This document shows positions 5,336 through 14,311 of a stretch of DNA of 18,416 nucleotides, piece by piece (the stretch's first letter is position 1; the number at the start of each line of letters is the position of its first letter). The notes under the pieces were generated by a model. That model worked only from the letters and a program-made list of their open reading frames with translations. It made no database searches and was not told the DNA's origin. Position numbers and translations under genes: made by a program. This DNA is from an uncultured Bacteroidales bacterium. Lineage in GTDB: Bacteria; Bacteroidota; Bacteroidia; Bacteroidales; UBA932. The DNA lies in contig CABQAB010000009.1 in the NCBI GenBank assembly GCA_902461985.1, positions 1 to 18,416 of the forward strand, in the 5' to 3' direction.

Positions 5336-7873
5336 ATGAACATGAAGCGACTGTCACTTGTCTTTGCAGTTCTGCTGCTTGCCTTCACGCAGCATGTCCA
5401 CGCCCAGTATTACAGCGTGAACTATGACGCACGTACCGTGGCGGCAATGGCAGCCGCGTTCGGTACGGAGGTCGTGGCTGAAAGCTACTACCGTGAGCAG
5501 GTCGATGACATCCTGAAGCACTATACGGCGGCGGAGGTGGCGGCAGCCGGAATTTTCTCTTCCAAATTTCTGGAACACAAAGCACTCTCGGACCTCGGTA
5601 TCTGGTGTAGCAGCACGGAAAACTACTATTACCGCCGTATCTACCACATGGTGGCCGACAAGATCATACCGAAAATCTGGGTGGTGGCAAAGCAGATGCT
5701 TCACTCCCCGCAGACAGCGATCCACTGGGGTAGCTACCTGATGAAGGTGTGCGATGAGACGAAGAGCCTGTGTATGCAGTTCGAAAGCGTTGTGACAAAC
5801 AGTACACTTTCGTTCTCGGACATCGCTTTTCTGGAGATCAACAGCGAGGTCGTGCCTCTGCTGAAACTTTCGGAACTGGGCGGTATAGACTGGCAGCGGA
5901 TGCTGGACGATTTTTCCCGGATTCCTGACCGCTTTACACGGGAGAACCTGCAAAGCGACCTTGACAATCTCTACAATCTGGGTGTCGGTCTGGCAACGGC
6001 CGGTGCGGGTAATCTCGGCGATGCCCTGCTGCCTGAAAGTATGTTCCATAACCTGCTTTCGGGCAAGGTCAGCGAGATTGCCAACCTGTACGACCATTAC
6101 TCCGGCCTGTTCGAGGAAGCGGAACAAGGTATCGGGAACCTGCTGCTGGACAAGATCGGCGGTCCTGACAACGTGGCCGGCCTGTTCGAGTTCGGGGATT
6201 ACGACCTTGCCGGCTGGATCAGTGACTATATAGACGACGAAGCCGGGACTTATTACACGCAGCGCTGGTACATCGCCAGACGTGACCAGGGCAGCGTGTC
6301 ATTGTGTGACTATTACCCGCCCACGGACGACAACAGCATCCTGAACGGCGGTGAGTGGACCCGTTTCGAAACGAGCGACCCCGGTTTTTATCCCAATGCC
6401 TCGCAGCGGGAACAGGCTCTCTCCAACTCGGAACGATATGCCGGATGGTCGAGAAACCGTGTACAGCAGCTCAACAACCAGAATGACGGCAACACTTACA
6501 GCATCAACTACTGGCAGAACGCCTACATCATCAGCCGCGGCGGCAAGCAGACAAAGAAGGCTTACGCCTACGAGATACATGTCAAGAAAAGCTGGAACCA
6601 TGAGGAAATCGTGTATGAAGAGATATTCGATTCCTACACTATGGATCTGGAGACCTTCAAGGCGCAGCTCAATGCCCGTCTGTCGGAATTCAACGAAAAC
6701 GAGGACGGCTATGTCTATTACATAGCTTCCGACGCGTGGAACTACTATCAGGCAACGGATGCCGCCAAACTTAAAGGATGCGAGAGCGTGACCATCAGCG
6801 TCACCTGCTCGGACGGGGCTACTCTGGGCCAAGGTTCGACCCAGTACAAATGCAGGAAATGCGGCGGTTCACCCAATGCCCATACCAAGGATTGCTCCAT
6901 GCAGACCTCCGTGACGGAAAATGAACTTGACTTTTCGGAATTGGATGAGCTGATACGGGAGGCAGACAACCAGGTAGCCATGCTTCAATCACAGATCAAG
7001 GCACTGGAGGATGAGAACAAGGAGCTGCTGAAGAAAATATCCGAGGCCAGTGTGGAGGATGCTGCCGTTTACAGGCAGCAGTACAACGCCAACCTGACGC
7101 GTATCGGAGAGTTGAAGGCAGAACTGGCCGAGTGGCAGAAGAAACAGAAGGAATACGCGGATGCGAAGCAGGAAGCGGCAAACGACAATGACGTGCCGAC
7201 GGACGACTACTACCGTATCCCGGCCATCATGCAGGACTGCAAGACTGCCTACAGTCTGTCGTGGCAGGACGGCGGTTCGTGGAACGGATACACGTTCGTC
7301 CGCAAGGCGACCATGCCGAATATAGACGGCGAGATAACTTTCAAGGCAACCATCAGCATAGCACGCAAGCCGAAATACTTCCTCGGCATCAAGATTCACC
7401 GTGCCATTGTACAGATCAGCTGGGAACTGACCTCGCAATACACCGACACGTATGTGGCCGACGTGCTGACATTCGACCCGGACCTTCCGGAAGAAGAAAA
7501 AGAGCGGATCGTGAATGAACGTATCGCGGAAATCGCCCGGGAGCATCCGTCATGCAAGATCACGACGGAATATGCCCGTACCACCCCGATGGAAGATACC
7601 TCTACCGGAGAGGTGTACCACCTGCTGTGGTCAAGTGACCGTCTTGAAATCGCGCGTGAAGTGGATTCCCGGATTACGCAGATATACGCCGACCTGGTAT
7701 CCCTGGAAAAGATGATGCATTACAAGCGCAGCATCATCGACGTGCTGAAGGATGTCCTTCCGGATCTGAATATGGACGAAGGGCGACGCCTCACTCTCGT
7801 GGAAGAATGCCATGACCGTTGGGTGGAAAACGCCCGTAGCCTGCGAAGCGGGAGAAAGGAGGAAAGACCATGA
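5336..7873 (+). CDS. Large secreted conjugation-operon protein with Cys/His cluster and coiled coil
   Basis: About 845 residues from the ATG at 5336; ATG 5342 is equally possible, while a TTG at 5327 lies inside the previous stop region. A signal peptide (KRLSLVFAVLLLAFTQHVHAQ) predicts export to the periplasm or outer membrane. Residues 30-500 are of no family recognised here and are rich in Tyr, Trp and acidic residues. A CxxC-x6-HxxxC cluster lies at 506-520 (CRKCGGSPNAHTKDC), which could bind zinc or form disulfides. A coiled coil spans about 530-620. The C-terminal 230 residues are mixed. It sits between traG and the secreted/TraJ block, where CTnDOT has TraI, so an accessory channel or pilus-like role is plausible but unproven. 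It ends with an ATGA overlap into the next gene. Confidence 0.8.
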   Translation: MNMKRLSLVFAVLLLAFTQHVHAQYYSVNYDARTVAAMAAAFGTEVVAESYYREQVDDILKHYTAAEVAAAGIFSSKFLEHKALSDLGIWCSSTENYYYRRIYHMVADKIIPKIWVVAKQMLHSPQTAIHWGSYLMKVCDETKSLCMQFESVVTNSTLSFSDIAFLEINSEVVPLLKLSELGGIDWQRMLDDFSRIPDRFTRENLQSDLDNLYNLGVGLATAGAGNLGDALLPESMFHNLLSGKVSEIANLYDHYSGLFEEAEQGIGNLLLDKIGGPDNVAGLFEFGDYDLAGWISDYIDDEAGTYYTQRWYIARRDQGSVSLCDYYPPTDDNSILNGGEWTRFETSDPGFYPNASQREQALSNSERYAGWSRNRVQQLNNQNDGNTYSINYWQNAYIISRGGKQTKKAYAYEIHVKKSWNHEEIVYEEIFDSYTMDLETFKAQLNARLSEFNENEDGYVYYIASDAWNYYQATDAAKLKGCESVTISVTCSDGATLGQGSTQYKCRKCGGSPNAHTKDCSMQTSVTENELDFSELDELIREADNQVAMLQSQIKALEDENKELLKKISEASVEDAAVYRQQYNANLTRIGELKAELAEWQKKQKEYADAKQEAANDNDVPTDDYYRIPAIMQDCKTAYSLSWQDGGSWNGYTFVRKATMPNIDGEITFKATISIARKPKYFLGIKIHRAIVQISWELTSQYTDTYVADVLTFDPDLPEEEKERIVNERIAEIAREHPSCKITTEYARTTPMEDTSTGEVYHLLWSSDRLEIAREVDSRITQIYADLVSLEKMMHYKRSIIDVLKDVLPDLNMDEGRRLTLVEECHDRWVENARSLRSGRKEERP

Positions 7874-8595
7874 AACGGGCCTTGCTGATAACCATAGTGC
7901 TGCTTGCACTCCTGCCTGATGTCGTCAAAGCACAATGGACATTCGACGTGGTGTCCGTTGAAGCCTATATCAATGACCATAAGAAGCAGCGTAGCTTGTT
8001 GCTGGCCCGAAGTACCCTTGAGTACAGCAACCAGCTGCTGCACGAATACAGCCGCAAGGAGGTCGGCGAATACAAGGAACTGAATATCGACCTTGACCGG
8101 TACACCCGTGCCTTTGATGTCATTGATGTGATGTACCAGTCGTTACGCACGGTATTGAACGCAAAGAACACCTACAATACGGTAAGTGACCGGATAGCGG
8201 ACTACAAGTCGATGCTGGAGGCATTTCACGAGAAGGTGCTGAAACGCGGACGCATCGAACCCTCCGACGCCCTGCTCATCACCATCAACGAGAAAGCCAT
8301 ACGGGATATAGCCCATGACGGGGAGCAACTCTACAAGTCGGTCAGCGACCTGGCGCTGTATGCCACGGGAGCGGCGGCCTGCTCCACTTCGGATCTGCTG
8401 ATGGTGCTGGAGGCCGTGAACAGGTCTCTGGACGACATCGAACGGCATCTGAACCGGGCCTATATGGAGACCTGGCGATACATACAGGTAAGAATCGGCT
8501 ACTGGAAGTCGAAGATATACCGTGAACATACCAAACAGGAGATAATTGAAGGAGCCTTCGGACGTTGGCGCAACTCCGGAAGGCTGGATTACTAA
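7870..8595 (+). CDS. Secreted helical conjugation protein, TraI/TrbJ-like position
   Basis: A 241-residue protein with a signal peptide (KRALLITIVLLALLPDVVKAQ) and a mostly helical, charged mature part. Its start overlaps the previous stop by ATGA, so the two are translationally coupled. A small exported helical protein just before the TraJ-like membrane protein recalls TraI of CTnDOT and TrbJ/VirB5 of other type IV systems. This rests on position and shape rather than on a clear sequence match. A single cysteine (in AAACSTSDLL) is visible. The reading frame is certain; the TraI/TrbJ role is a suggestion. Confidence 0.78.
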   Translation: MKRALLITIVLLALLPDVVKAQWTFDVVSVEAYINDHKKQRSLLLARSTLEYSNQLLHEYSRKEVGEYKELNIDLDRYTRAFDVIDVMYQSLRTVLNAKNTYNTVSDRIADYKSMLEAFHEKVLKRGRIEPSDALLITINEKAIRDIAHDGEQLYKSVSDLALYATGAAACSTSDLLMVLEAVNRSLDDIERHLNRAYMETWRYIQVRIGYWKSKIYREHTKQEIIEGAFGRWRNSGRLDY

Positions 8596-8613
8596 CGATA
8601 AAAGGGAAAAAAG

Positions 8614-9372
8614 ATGAACAGAAAACTCATGCTCATGACGGTTGCGATCATTGCAACAGCAACGGCACAGGCGCAGTATGTGACCTATAACCACGACTCG
8701 CCGAAGCAGAACCAGATTACGGTCATGGAAACCGGTGCGGGCTCCCTCACGCCGGAACTGTACTACTGGGCATTACACAACAAATACAAGAAATCGGCAG
8801 CGGCAAAGAACAAACTGGGGTTCCGCACGACAGCCGGCATCAACCTCTATAACCAGACGGACGAAGCCGAATCCATCGATTCGGCATTGGTGAGCCGCGC
8901 GAAAATAGAGGCCCTGAACGTGGCAGACCGACAGGCTGATATCGCCTGGCTTGCCGAAGGTGACAAGATCAACGGCCAGATGGAAAGGATGAAGCGTAAC
9001 ATCGACCGTATCCTTCCTGCCGGGGGCACCCCGGAGGACAGGGAACGCTGGACGGAATACTACCATGTTTTCCAGTGCGCCATTGATGCTACCAGGGATG
9101 CCTATATGCCCAATGCGCAGCGGAAGAAAGAGTATCTGCGAATCTACGAAGACGTGGTGCAGCAGAATGAGATTCTTGTCAGCTATCTCGCCAAACGGCA
9201 GAATGCCACCCTGACGAGCAACCTGCTGAACGCGACCTCGGACCGTACCTTGGACAAAGGCAGCGTCATCAGGGAAGCCATGAGCCGCTGGAACGAATCG
9301 CGTCTCGCGGTGCGTGGCTCACAGTCGGGCGGCAGTTCCGGAGGTGACGGTGAAGAGAGTGTAAACAGGTGA
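8614..9372 (+). CDS. Secreted conjugation-operon protein, possibly DUF5045-like
   Basis: A 252-residue protein with a signal peptide (RKLMLMTVAIIATATAQAQ). The mature part begins YVTYNHDSPKQNQITVMETG and carries a repeated theme of helical segments up to about residue 225. It ends in a flexible Gly/Ser-rich tail (GSQSGGSSGGDGEES). The A-rich spacer AAAAGGGAAAAAAG before the ATG serves as ribosome site. I associate it weakly with the DUF5045 type of protein seen in Bacteroidetes conjugative elements; that is from memory and not checked. It is periplasmic and probably a channel accessory, as it directly precedes traJ. Confidence 0.72.
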   Translation: MNRKLMLMTVAIIATATAQAQYVTYNHDSPKQNQITVMETGAGSLTPELYYWALHNKYKKSAAAKNKLGFRTTAGINLYNQTDEAESIDSALVSRAKIEALNVADRQADIAWLAEGDKINGQMERMKRNIDRILPAGGTPEDRERWTEYYHVFQCAIDATRDAYMPNAQRKKEYLRIYEDVVQQNEILVSYLAKRQNATLTSNLLNATSDRTLDKGSVIREAMSRWNESRLAVRGSQSGGSSGGDGEESVNR

Positions 9373-9393
9373 AACTAAAAAGACAGACGGCAA

Positions 9394-10527
9394 ATGGCAG
9401 ACGGAAATATACTCACTGATTTCGGTATCAATCTTCTTGAGGAGGAGATTGACGATGTGATTTTTCAAACGAACGAGTTCCTCACGGACGCGACGTTTAC
9501 GGGTTCGCAGGGGCCGTTCTGGTGGATACTGCAGATGTGCATGGCTCTGGCCGCCTTGTTCTCGCTTGTCATGGCGGCAGGTATGGCCTACAAGATGATG
9601 GTGAAGCATGAGCCGCTGGATGTGATGAAGCTGTTCAGACCGCTGGCTGTTTCCATCGTTCTCTGCTGGTGGTATCCGCCTGCAGACACGGGTATGGCCG
9701 GCAGCGGAAGCAACTGGTGTTTTCTGGACTTCCTATCCTACATCCCGAACTGCATCGGTTCGTACACGCATGACCTGTACGAGGCGGAAGCCACACAGAT
9801 AGCGGACAAGTTCGAGGAAGTGCAGCAGCTCATCCACGTAAGGGACACGATGTACCACAGCCTGCAGGCACAGGCGGATGTCGCCCACACGGGAACATCA
9901 GACCCCAACCTTATCGAGGCGACCATGGAACAGACCGGTGTGGATGAAGTGACCAGCATGGAAAAGGATGCGGCGGAACTGTGGTTCACCTCCTTGACGG
10001 CCGGTGTCGTCGTGGGAATAGACAAAATCATCATGCTGATTGCCCTTGTCGTGTTCCGCATAGGCTGGTGGGCGACGATCTACTGCCAGCAGATATTGCT
10101 CGGTATGCTGACGATATTCGGCCCGTTGCAATGGGCGTTCTCTCTGCTGCCGAAATGGGAAGGTTCCTGGGCAAAATGGCTGACACGTTACCTGACGGTA
10201 CATTTCTACGGGGCCATGCTCTACTTCGTGGGCTTCTATGTATTGCTCCTTTTCGACATCGTGCTGTGCATCCAGGTGGAAAACCTGACCGCAATCACGG
10301 CCAGCGAGCAGACAATGGCGGCCTACCTGCAGAACAGTTTCTTCTCCGCCGGTTATCTGATGGCGGCAAGCATTGTAGCCTTGAAATGTCTGAACCTTGT
10401 ACCTGACCTTGCGGCGTGGATGATACCGGAGGGCGACACGGCCTTCAGTACGAGAAATTTTGGAGAAGGCGTGGCACAGCAGGCCAAGATGACAGCGACA
10501 GGCGGTATCGGGGCAATCATGAGATAA
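9394..10527 (+). CDS. traJ: TraJ, inner-membrane channel protein (TrbL/VirB6-like)
   Basis: A 377-residue polytopic membrane protein. Hydrophobic segments lie at about 44-70 (ILQMCMALAALFSLVMAAG), 82-96, 205-225, 230-255, 270-295 and 325-350, which gives about six or seven spans. The region IGWWATIYCQQILLGMLTIF and the FGPLQWAFSLLP turn after it are typical of TraJ and TrbL. It would form part of the inner-membrane pore through which the DNA-protein complex passes. The position before TraK, TraL and TraM matches CTnDOT order. Length is close to CTnDOT TraJ (a little over 330). No truncation is visible. Confidence 0.88.
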   Translation: MADGNILTDFGINLLEEEIDDVIFQTNEFLTDATFTGSQGPFWWILQMCMALAALFSLVMAAGMAYKMMVKHEPLDVMKLFRPLAVSIVLCWWYPPADTGMAGSGSNWCFLDFLSYIPNCIGSYTHDLYEAEATQIADKFEEVQQLIHVRDTMYHSLQAQADVAHTGTSDPNLIEATMEQTGVDEVTSMEKDAAELWFTSLTAGVVVGIDKIIMLIALVVFRIGWWATIYCQQILLGMLTIFGPLQWAFSLLPKWEGSWAKWLTRYLTVHFYGAMLYFVGFYVLLLFDIVLCIQVENLTAITASEQTMAAYLQNSFFSAGYLMAASIVALKCLNLVPDLAAWMIPEGDTAFSTRNFGEGVAQQAKMTATGGIGAIMR

Positions 10528-10569
10528 GATAAAAAACATATAAACAACAATCCTTAAAAATAAAAAAGT

Positions 10570-10962
10570 ATGAACGTACAAGAACAAATCAAAGAATGGT
10601 ATCAAGACAGACGGTTCGTGAACTATGTGAATATGCGCGTACAAGAAGAAATCCGTCATGTATCGGAACAACGTCCCGACCAGAAGTACAAGGAACTGGA
10701 CGATGCCTTTGACCTGGATGATCGGTATTTCGTCCCACTGACGACTTATCTGACCTATCGCCTGCAACTCGCCAAGTTGCAGAAAAACAGATCGAAACGC
10801 AGGCGTGGCATCTGGTGGGTGTTTGTGCAGATAGTCATACTGAGACTTTATACGGAAATCACCACCAAGGAGTTTGAGAAACTCCAAAAGGAGTCATACG
10901 GAGCAATCATACCGATGCTGCACAATGAATATGTAATGAAGTTGAATAGAATAAGACAATAA
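10570..10962 (+). CDS. Small basic conjugation-operon protein, unrecognised
   Basis: A 130-residue protein between traJ and traK. The N-terminal 70 residues are hydrophilic and helical. RSKRRRG is followed by one hydrophobic stretch (IWWVFVQIVILRLY, about residues 82-95), and a charged helical end follows. The pattern suggests a membrane-anchored or peripheral protein with the positive residues on the cytoplasmic side. It starts after an A-rich leader with no Shine-Dalgarno and ends six bases before traK. The CTnDOT operon has no gene that I recall at this place. Function unknown. Confidence 0.72.
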   Translation: MNVQEQIKEWYQDRRFVNYVNMRVQEEIRHVSEQRPDQKYKELDDAFDLDDRYFVPLTTYLTYRLQLAKLQKNRSKRRRGIWWVFVQIVILRLYTEITTKEFEKLQKESYGAIIPMLHNEYVMKLNRIRQ

Positions 10963-10968
10963 ACCGAT

Positions 10969-11583
10969 ATGATTATCAAGCATCTGGAAAACAAGATACG
11001 GCTGGTGGGCATTATCTGCACGGCTTTTCTCGTGGGATGTGTCATCATCAGCGTATCGAGCATCTGGACAGCCAGGACAATGGTGTCGGATGCACAGAAA
11101 AAGGTGTACGTGCTGGACGGCAACGTGCCCATTCTTGTCAACCGCACCACAATGGAGGAAACGCTCGATGTGGAAGCCAAAAGCCATGTGGAGATGTTCC
11201 ACCACTATTTCTTCACCTTGCCGCCTGATGATAAATACATCAAATACACGATGGAAAAGGCGATGTATCTGGTGGACGAAACAGGTCTGGCGCAATATAA
11301 CACTCTTAAGGAGAAAGGTTTTTACTCCAACATCCTCGGCACGAGTGCCGTGTTCTCGATTTATTGTGACAGCATCCGCTTTGACAAGAGCACCATGGAG
11401 TTCACCTATTACGGCCGCCAGCGAATCGAACGCAGAAGCAACATCCTGATGCGTGAGCTGGTGACAGCCGGTCAGCTCAAGCGTGTACCGAGAACGGAGA
11501 ACAACCCTCACGGTCTGCTGATAGTGAACTGGCGCACTCTCCTTAACAAGGATATAGAACAGAAAAGCAAGAGCAACTATTAA
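10969..11583 (+). CDS. traK: TraK, VirB8-like bitopic channel protein
   Basis: A 204-residue protein with one transmembrane segment near the N-terminus (about residues 13-33, IICTAFLVGCVIISVSSIW) and a periplasmic domain. The sequence carries TraK hallmarks: KVYVLDGNVPIL after the membrane span, HVEMFHHYFFTLPPDDKYIK, and ENNPHGLLIVNW near the C-terminus. VirB8-type proteins assemble with the TraJ pore and recruit the core complex. The length equals the usual TraK length, and the gene is intact and flanked by short gaps of 6 and 12 bases. Confidence 0.92.
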   Translation: MIIKHLENKIRLVGIICTAFLVGCVIISVSSIWTARTMVSDAQKKVYVLDGNVPILVNRTTMEETLDVEAKSHVEMFHHYFFTLPPDDKYIKYTMEKAMYLVDETGLAQYNTLKEKGFYSNILGTSAVFSIYCDSIRFDKSTMEFTYYGRQRIERRSNILMRELVTAGQLKRVPRTENNPHGLLIVNWRTLLNKDIEQKSKSNY

Positions 11584-11595
11584 ACAATCAAGGAT

Positions 11596-11985
11596 ATGAA
11601 CATCAAGGGATTCAGACGGATGCTGCTGGGCGAAAAGATGCCTGACAGGAATGATCCGAAGTACAAGGAACGCTATGAGCGTGATGTGGAAGCCGGACGC
11701 AAGTTTGCCAAGGCGACCCGTATAGACAAGGCGGCAGCCAAGGTGCAGGGCTTTGCCAACGTGCACCGTACTCTTTTTCTGGTCATCGTGTTCGCTTTCG
11801 TGCTGGGCGGGCTGGCATGGAACATCTACCGTATAACAGTGGTATATCGTCACCAGCCGGCGGAGAGGACAGCGACAGAGATGCAGGATTCGGTATTGAG
11901 GGAGCGGCACAGGATGTTGCAGGAAGAGGAACTGAGGGAAACCGGGACAGGAAATACAAACCGTAGCAAAACAGACTTGCCATGA
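11596..11985 (+). CDS. traL: TraL-like small membrane protein
   Basis: A 129-residue protein with a basic N-terminal cytoplasmic part, one transmembrane helix (about residues 60-82, FLVIVFAFVLGGLAWNIYRI) and a hydrophilic C-terminal tail. Position between TraK and TraM and the single-span shape fit TraL of Bacteroidetes conjugation operons. Sequence similarity is not obvious by eye, so the name rests partly on context. It ends with an ATGA overlap into traM, indicating translational coupling. Confidence 0.72.
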   Translation: MNIKGFRRMLLGEKMPDRNDPKYKERYERDVEAGRKFAKATRIDKAAAKVQGFANVHRTLFLVIVFAFVLGGLAWNIYRITVVYRHQPAERTATEMQDSVLRERHRMLQEEELRETGTGNTNRSKTDLP

Positions 11986-13127
11986 AAAAGATATTTGAGA
12001 AAATCAATTTCAGACAGCCGAAGTACATGCTCCCTGCCATTCTTTATATCCCTCTGCTCGGTGCGTCCTACTTCATATTCGACCTGTTTCATACTGAAAC
12101 GGCGGATATACCGGACAAGACGCTGCAGACAACGGAATTCCTGAATCCGGAACTGCCGGAAGCGCAGATCAAGGATGACGGCATTGGCAGCAAATACGAG
12201 AACATGGAGAAATCGTGGGGCAAGATACAGGACTACTCGGCGGTCGGCAACATAGAAAGAGACGAACCTGATGAAAACAAGGAAGAATATGAATCACAAT
12301 ACACGCAGGATGACATCGCCCTGCTCGATGAGCAACAGCAGGAAAAAGCAGCGGCAGCGGAAATTGCCGCCGCCAAAGAGCGTGAACAGGAAGCACTCGC
12401 GGAGTTGGAAAAGGCCCTTGCCGAAGCACGGCTGAAAGGACAGAACATGGTGATGCCCCCTGAAGAGGCGGATACCACGGACACCGTTCCGCCGCAGAAT
12501 GTACCGGAGGCCGGCACCATCGACGAGGAGAAACGTCCGGTGCAAGCACCGTCGGCAGACGAACCGCCCAGCGCGGTAGTCCGCAAGGTGAAGACCACCT
12601 CGGACTATTTCAACACGCTGGCGAAGGATGCCCGTGAACCGAAGCTGATCCAGGCCATCATAGACGAGGACATCAAGGCTGTGGACGGCTCGCGCATCAG
12701 GCTGCGCCTGCTGGATGACGTGGAAATAGACGAGTGCGTAGTGAAACGGGGTACGTACCTGTACGCCACGGTAAGCGGCTTCTCGTCCGGACGTGTCAAG
12801 GGAAACATCAACAGCATCCTTGTGGACGACGAGCTTGTGAAGGTCAGTCTCGCGCTTTATGACACGGACGGTATGGAGGGCCTGTATGTACCGAACAGCC
12901 AGTTCCGGGAAACGAGCAAGGATGTGGCCAGCAGTGCCATGTCGGGCAACATGAGCATGAGTACCGGAACTACAGGGAACAGCCTCGCCCAATGGGGAAT
13001 GCAGGCGGTGAACAACGCTTACCAGAAGACGAGCAACGCCATCAGCAAGGCCATCAAGAAAAACAAGGTCAAGCTGAAATACGGGACTTTCGTCTATCTG
13101 GTCAATGGTCAGGAAAAAAGGAAATAA
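11982..13127 (+). CDS. traM: TraM, VirB10/TrbI-like core-complex protein
   Basis: A 381-residue protein that would link inner and outer membranes in the secretion core. It has a short cytoplasmic tail, a transmembrane helix at about 16-36 (LPAILYIPLLGASYFIFDLF), an acidic linker, an Ala/Glu/Lys coiled coil (about 105-150) and a Pro-rich stretch (about 155-190). The C-terminal beta-rich domain follows (from about 225, DGSRIRLRLLDDVEIDECVV), as in VirB10 proteins. The length is somewhat shorter than the roughly 450-residue CTnDOT TraM, mainly in the linker. The domain order and position after TraL make the assignment firm. Confidence 0.88.
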   Translation: MKKIFEKINFRQPKYMLPAILYIPLLGASYFIFDLFHTETADIPDKTLQTTEFLNPELPEAQIKDDGIGSKYENMEKSWGKIQDYSAVGNIERDEPDENKEEYESQYTQDDIALLDEQQQEKAAAAEIAAAKEREQEALAELEKALAEARLKGQNMVMPPEEADTTDTVPPQNVPEAGTIDEEKRPVQAPSADEPPSAVVRKVKTTSDYFNTLAKDAREPKLIQAIIDEDIKAVDGSRIRLRLLDDVEIDECVVKRGTYLYATVSGFSSGRVKGNINSILVDDELVKVSLALYDTDGMEGLYVPNSQFRETSKDVASSAMSGNMSMSTGTTGNSLAQWGMQAVNNAYQKTSNAISKAIKKNKVKLKYGTFVYLVNGQEKRK

Positions 13128-13141
13128 AAAGGTTCGAGACA

Positions 13142-13495
13142 ATGGAAACAGATATTTCAAAACTACATGAGGGAACGGACGGCTTTTACTACGATGACTT
13201 CCTCGCTCCCGACAAGGCCGAAACATTCGTCGGGCAACTCGTGAGTACCCAATGGTGGCAGAAAGGTGGACGCTTCGCCCTAATATGCAACTTTCTGGCA
13301 GAGGACGGGCGGAAAATCGCCTTGTTCGCCTTCCAGAAATACACCGGCTTTTACGGGCCGGGAGACGGGGCGGTCAATTTCAAGCACGCGGAGATGAATA
13401 CCTTCTGGGAGTGTGAGGTCCGGGAAAACCGGAAGGGACGTTGTACTTGGGCGAGTGCCCTGCAGCTTGGAGGGCCGAAAAACAACGCGATATGA
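13142..13495 (+). CDS. Small protein coupled to the methyltransferase, unrecognised
   Basis: A 117-residue soluble protein with no signal peptide or membrane span. Its core contains several aromatic residues (LVSTQWWQKGGRFALICNFL and LFAFQKYTGFYGPG), suggesting a small beta-rich fold. ATG 13142 is the only sensible start after traM. The last codons overlap the methyltransferase start by ATGA, so the two are made together. That pairing suggests a partner role in DNA modification, or simply a shared accessory insertion between traM and traN. No family is recognised. Confidence 0.65.
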   Translation: METDISKLHEGTDGFYYDDFLAPDKAETFVGQLVSTQWWQKGGRFALICNFLAEDGRKIALFAFQKYTGFYGPGDGAVNFKHAEMNTFWECEVRENRKGRCTWASALQLGGPKNNAI

Positions 13496-14271
13496 TAGAG
13501 ACGGACAAGATATACAACATGGACTGCCTGGAAGGCATGAGCCGTATGCCGGAGGGAAGCGTCGATGCCATCATCGCCGACCTGCCTTACGGTGTATTGA
13601 ACCGCGGCAACCGGTCAGCATGTTGGGACAGGCAGATACCCCTCGGTCCGCTGTGGGAGCAGTACCGTAGGATTATCAAGCCGGACAGTCCGATAATCCT
13701 GTTCGCCCAGGGAATATTCTCCGCGCATCTCATGCTTTCCCAACCGGGAATCTGGCGTTATAACCTCGTATGGCAGAAGGACCGTGTTACGGGCCATCTC
13801 AATGCCAACCGGATGCCGTTGCGCCAGCATGAGGACATTCTGGTGTTCTACATGAAGCAGCCCGTGTATCATCCGCAGATGACACCGTGCCCTCCCGAAA
13901 GGAGAAACCATGGACGCAGCATGACGGAAGGCAGTTTCACGAACCGGTGCTACGGGGAGATGAAGCTGGTACCGGTACGCATGGCGGACAACAAATATCC
14001 GACATCGGTCATTTTCATCCCGAAAGAACACAAGACAGGGGCATTCTATCATCCGACCCAGAAGCCTGTGGCACTGGTCGAGTACCTGATACGCACCTAC
14101 ACCGACGAGGGGGACACCGTGCTGGACAACTGCATCGGGTCCGGAACGACTGCCATTGCCGCAATCCGTTCGGGACGGCACTATATCGGATTCGAGACCG
14201 TGAAGGAGTACTGCGACATCGCCGAACTCCGTATCCGGGAAGAACTGGAGCGAATACATACGACGACATAA
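13492..14271 (+). CDS. Orphan DNA methyltransferase (beta-class, adenine or cytosine N-specific)
   Basis: A 259-residue S-adenosylmethionine-dependent DNA methyltransferase of the small phage/plasmid type. Motif IV is DLPYG (residues 30-34), where most adenine enzymes have DPPY. HPTQKP lies at about residue 190, and motif I (NCIGSGTT, about 213-220) follows near the C-terminus. That order, IV before I, defines the beta class. ATG 13492 overlaps the stop of the preceding gene. No restriction endonuclease or specificity subunit is nearby, so it is an orphan. In a conjugative element it may protect entering DNA from host restriction or serve regulation. The recognition sequence cannot be inferred. 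The Leu in DLPYG is unusual but does not break the catalytic motif. Confidence 0.88.
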   Translation: MIETDKIYNMDCLEGMSRMPEGSVDAIIADLPYGVLNRGNRSACWDRQIPLGPLWEQYRRIIKPDSPIILFAQGIFSAHLMLSQPGIWRYNLVWQKDRVTGHLNANRMPLRQHEDILVFYMKQPVYHPQMTPCPPERRNHGRSMTEGSFTNRCYGEMKLVPVRMADNKYPTSVIFIPKEHKTGAFYHPTQKPVALVEYLIRTYTDEGDTVLDNCIGSGTTAIAAIRSGRHYIGFETVKEYCDIAELRIREELERIHTTT

Positions 14272-14311
14272 GGGTAAAAGAAAAACAAATGGAATATAAA
14301 CAATCAACGAC

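Noticed and set aside
9898..10887. A 329-codon reverse-strand frame opposite traJ and the next gene
   Set aside because: Spans two real forward genes and their gap, and shows no signal, domain or promoter.
12294..13226. A 310-codon reverse-strand frame opposite traM
   Set aside because: Antisense of a well-supported VirB10-like gene; no family features.
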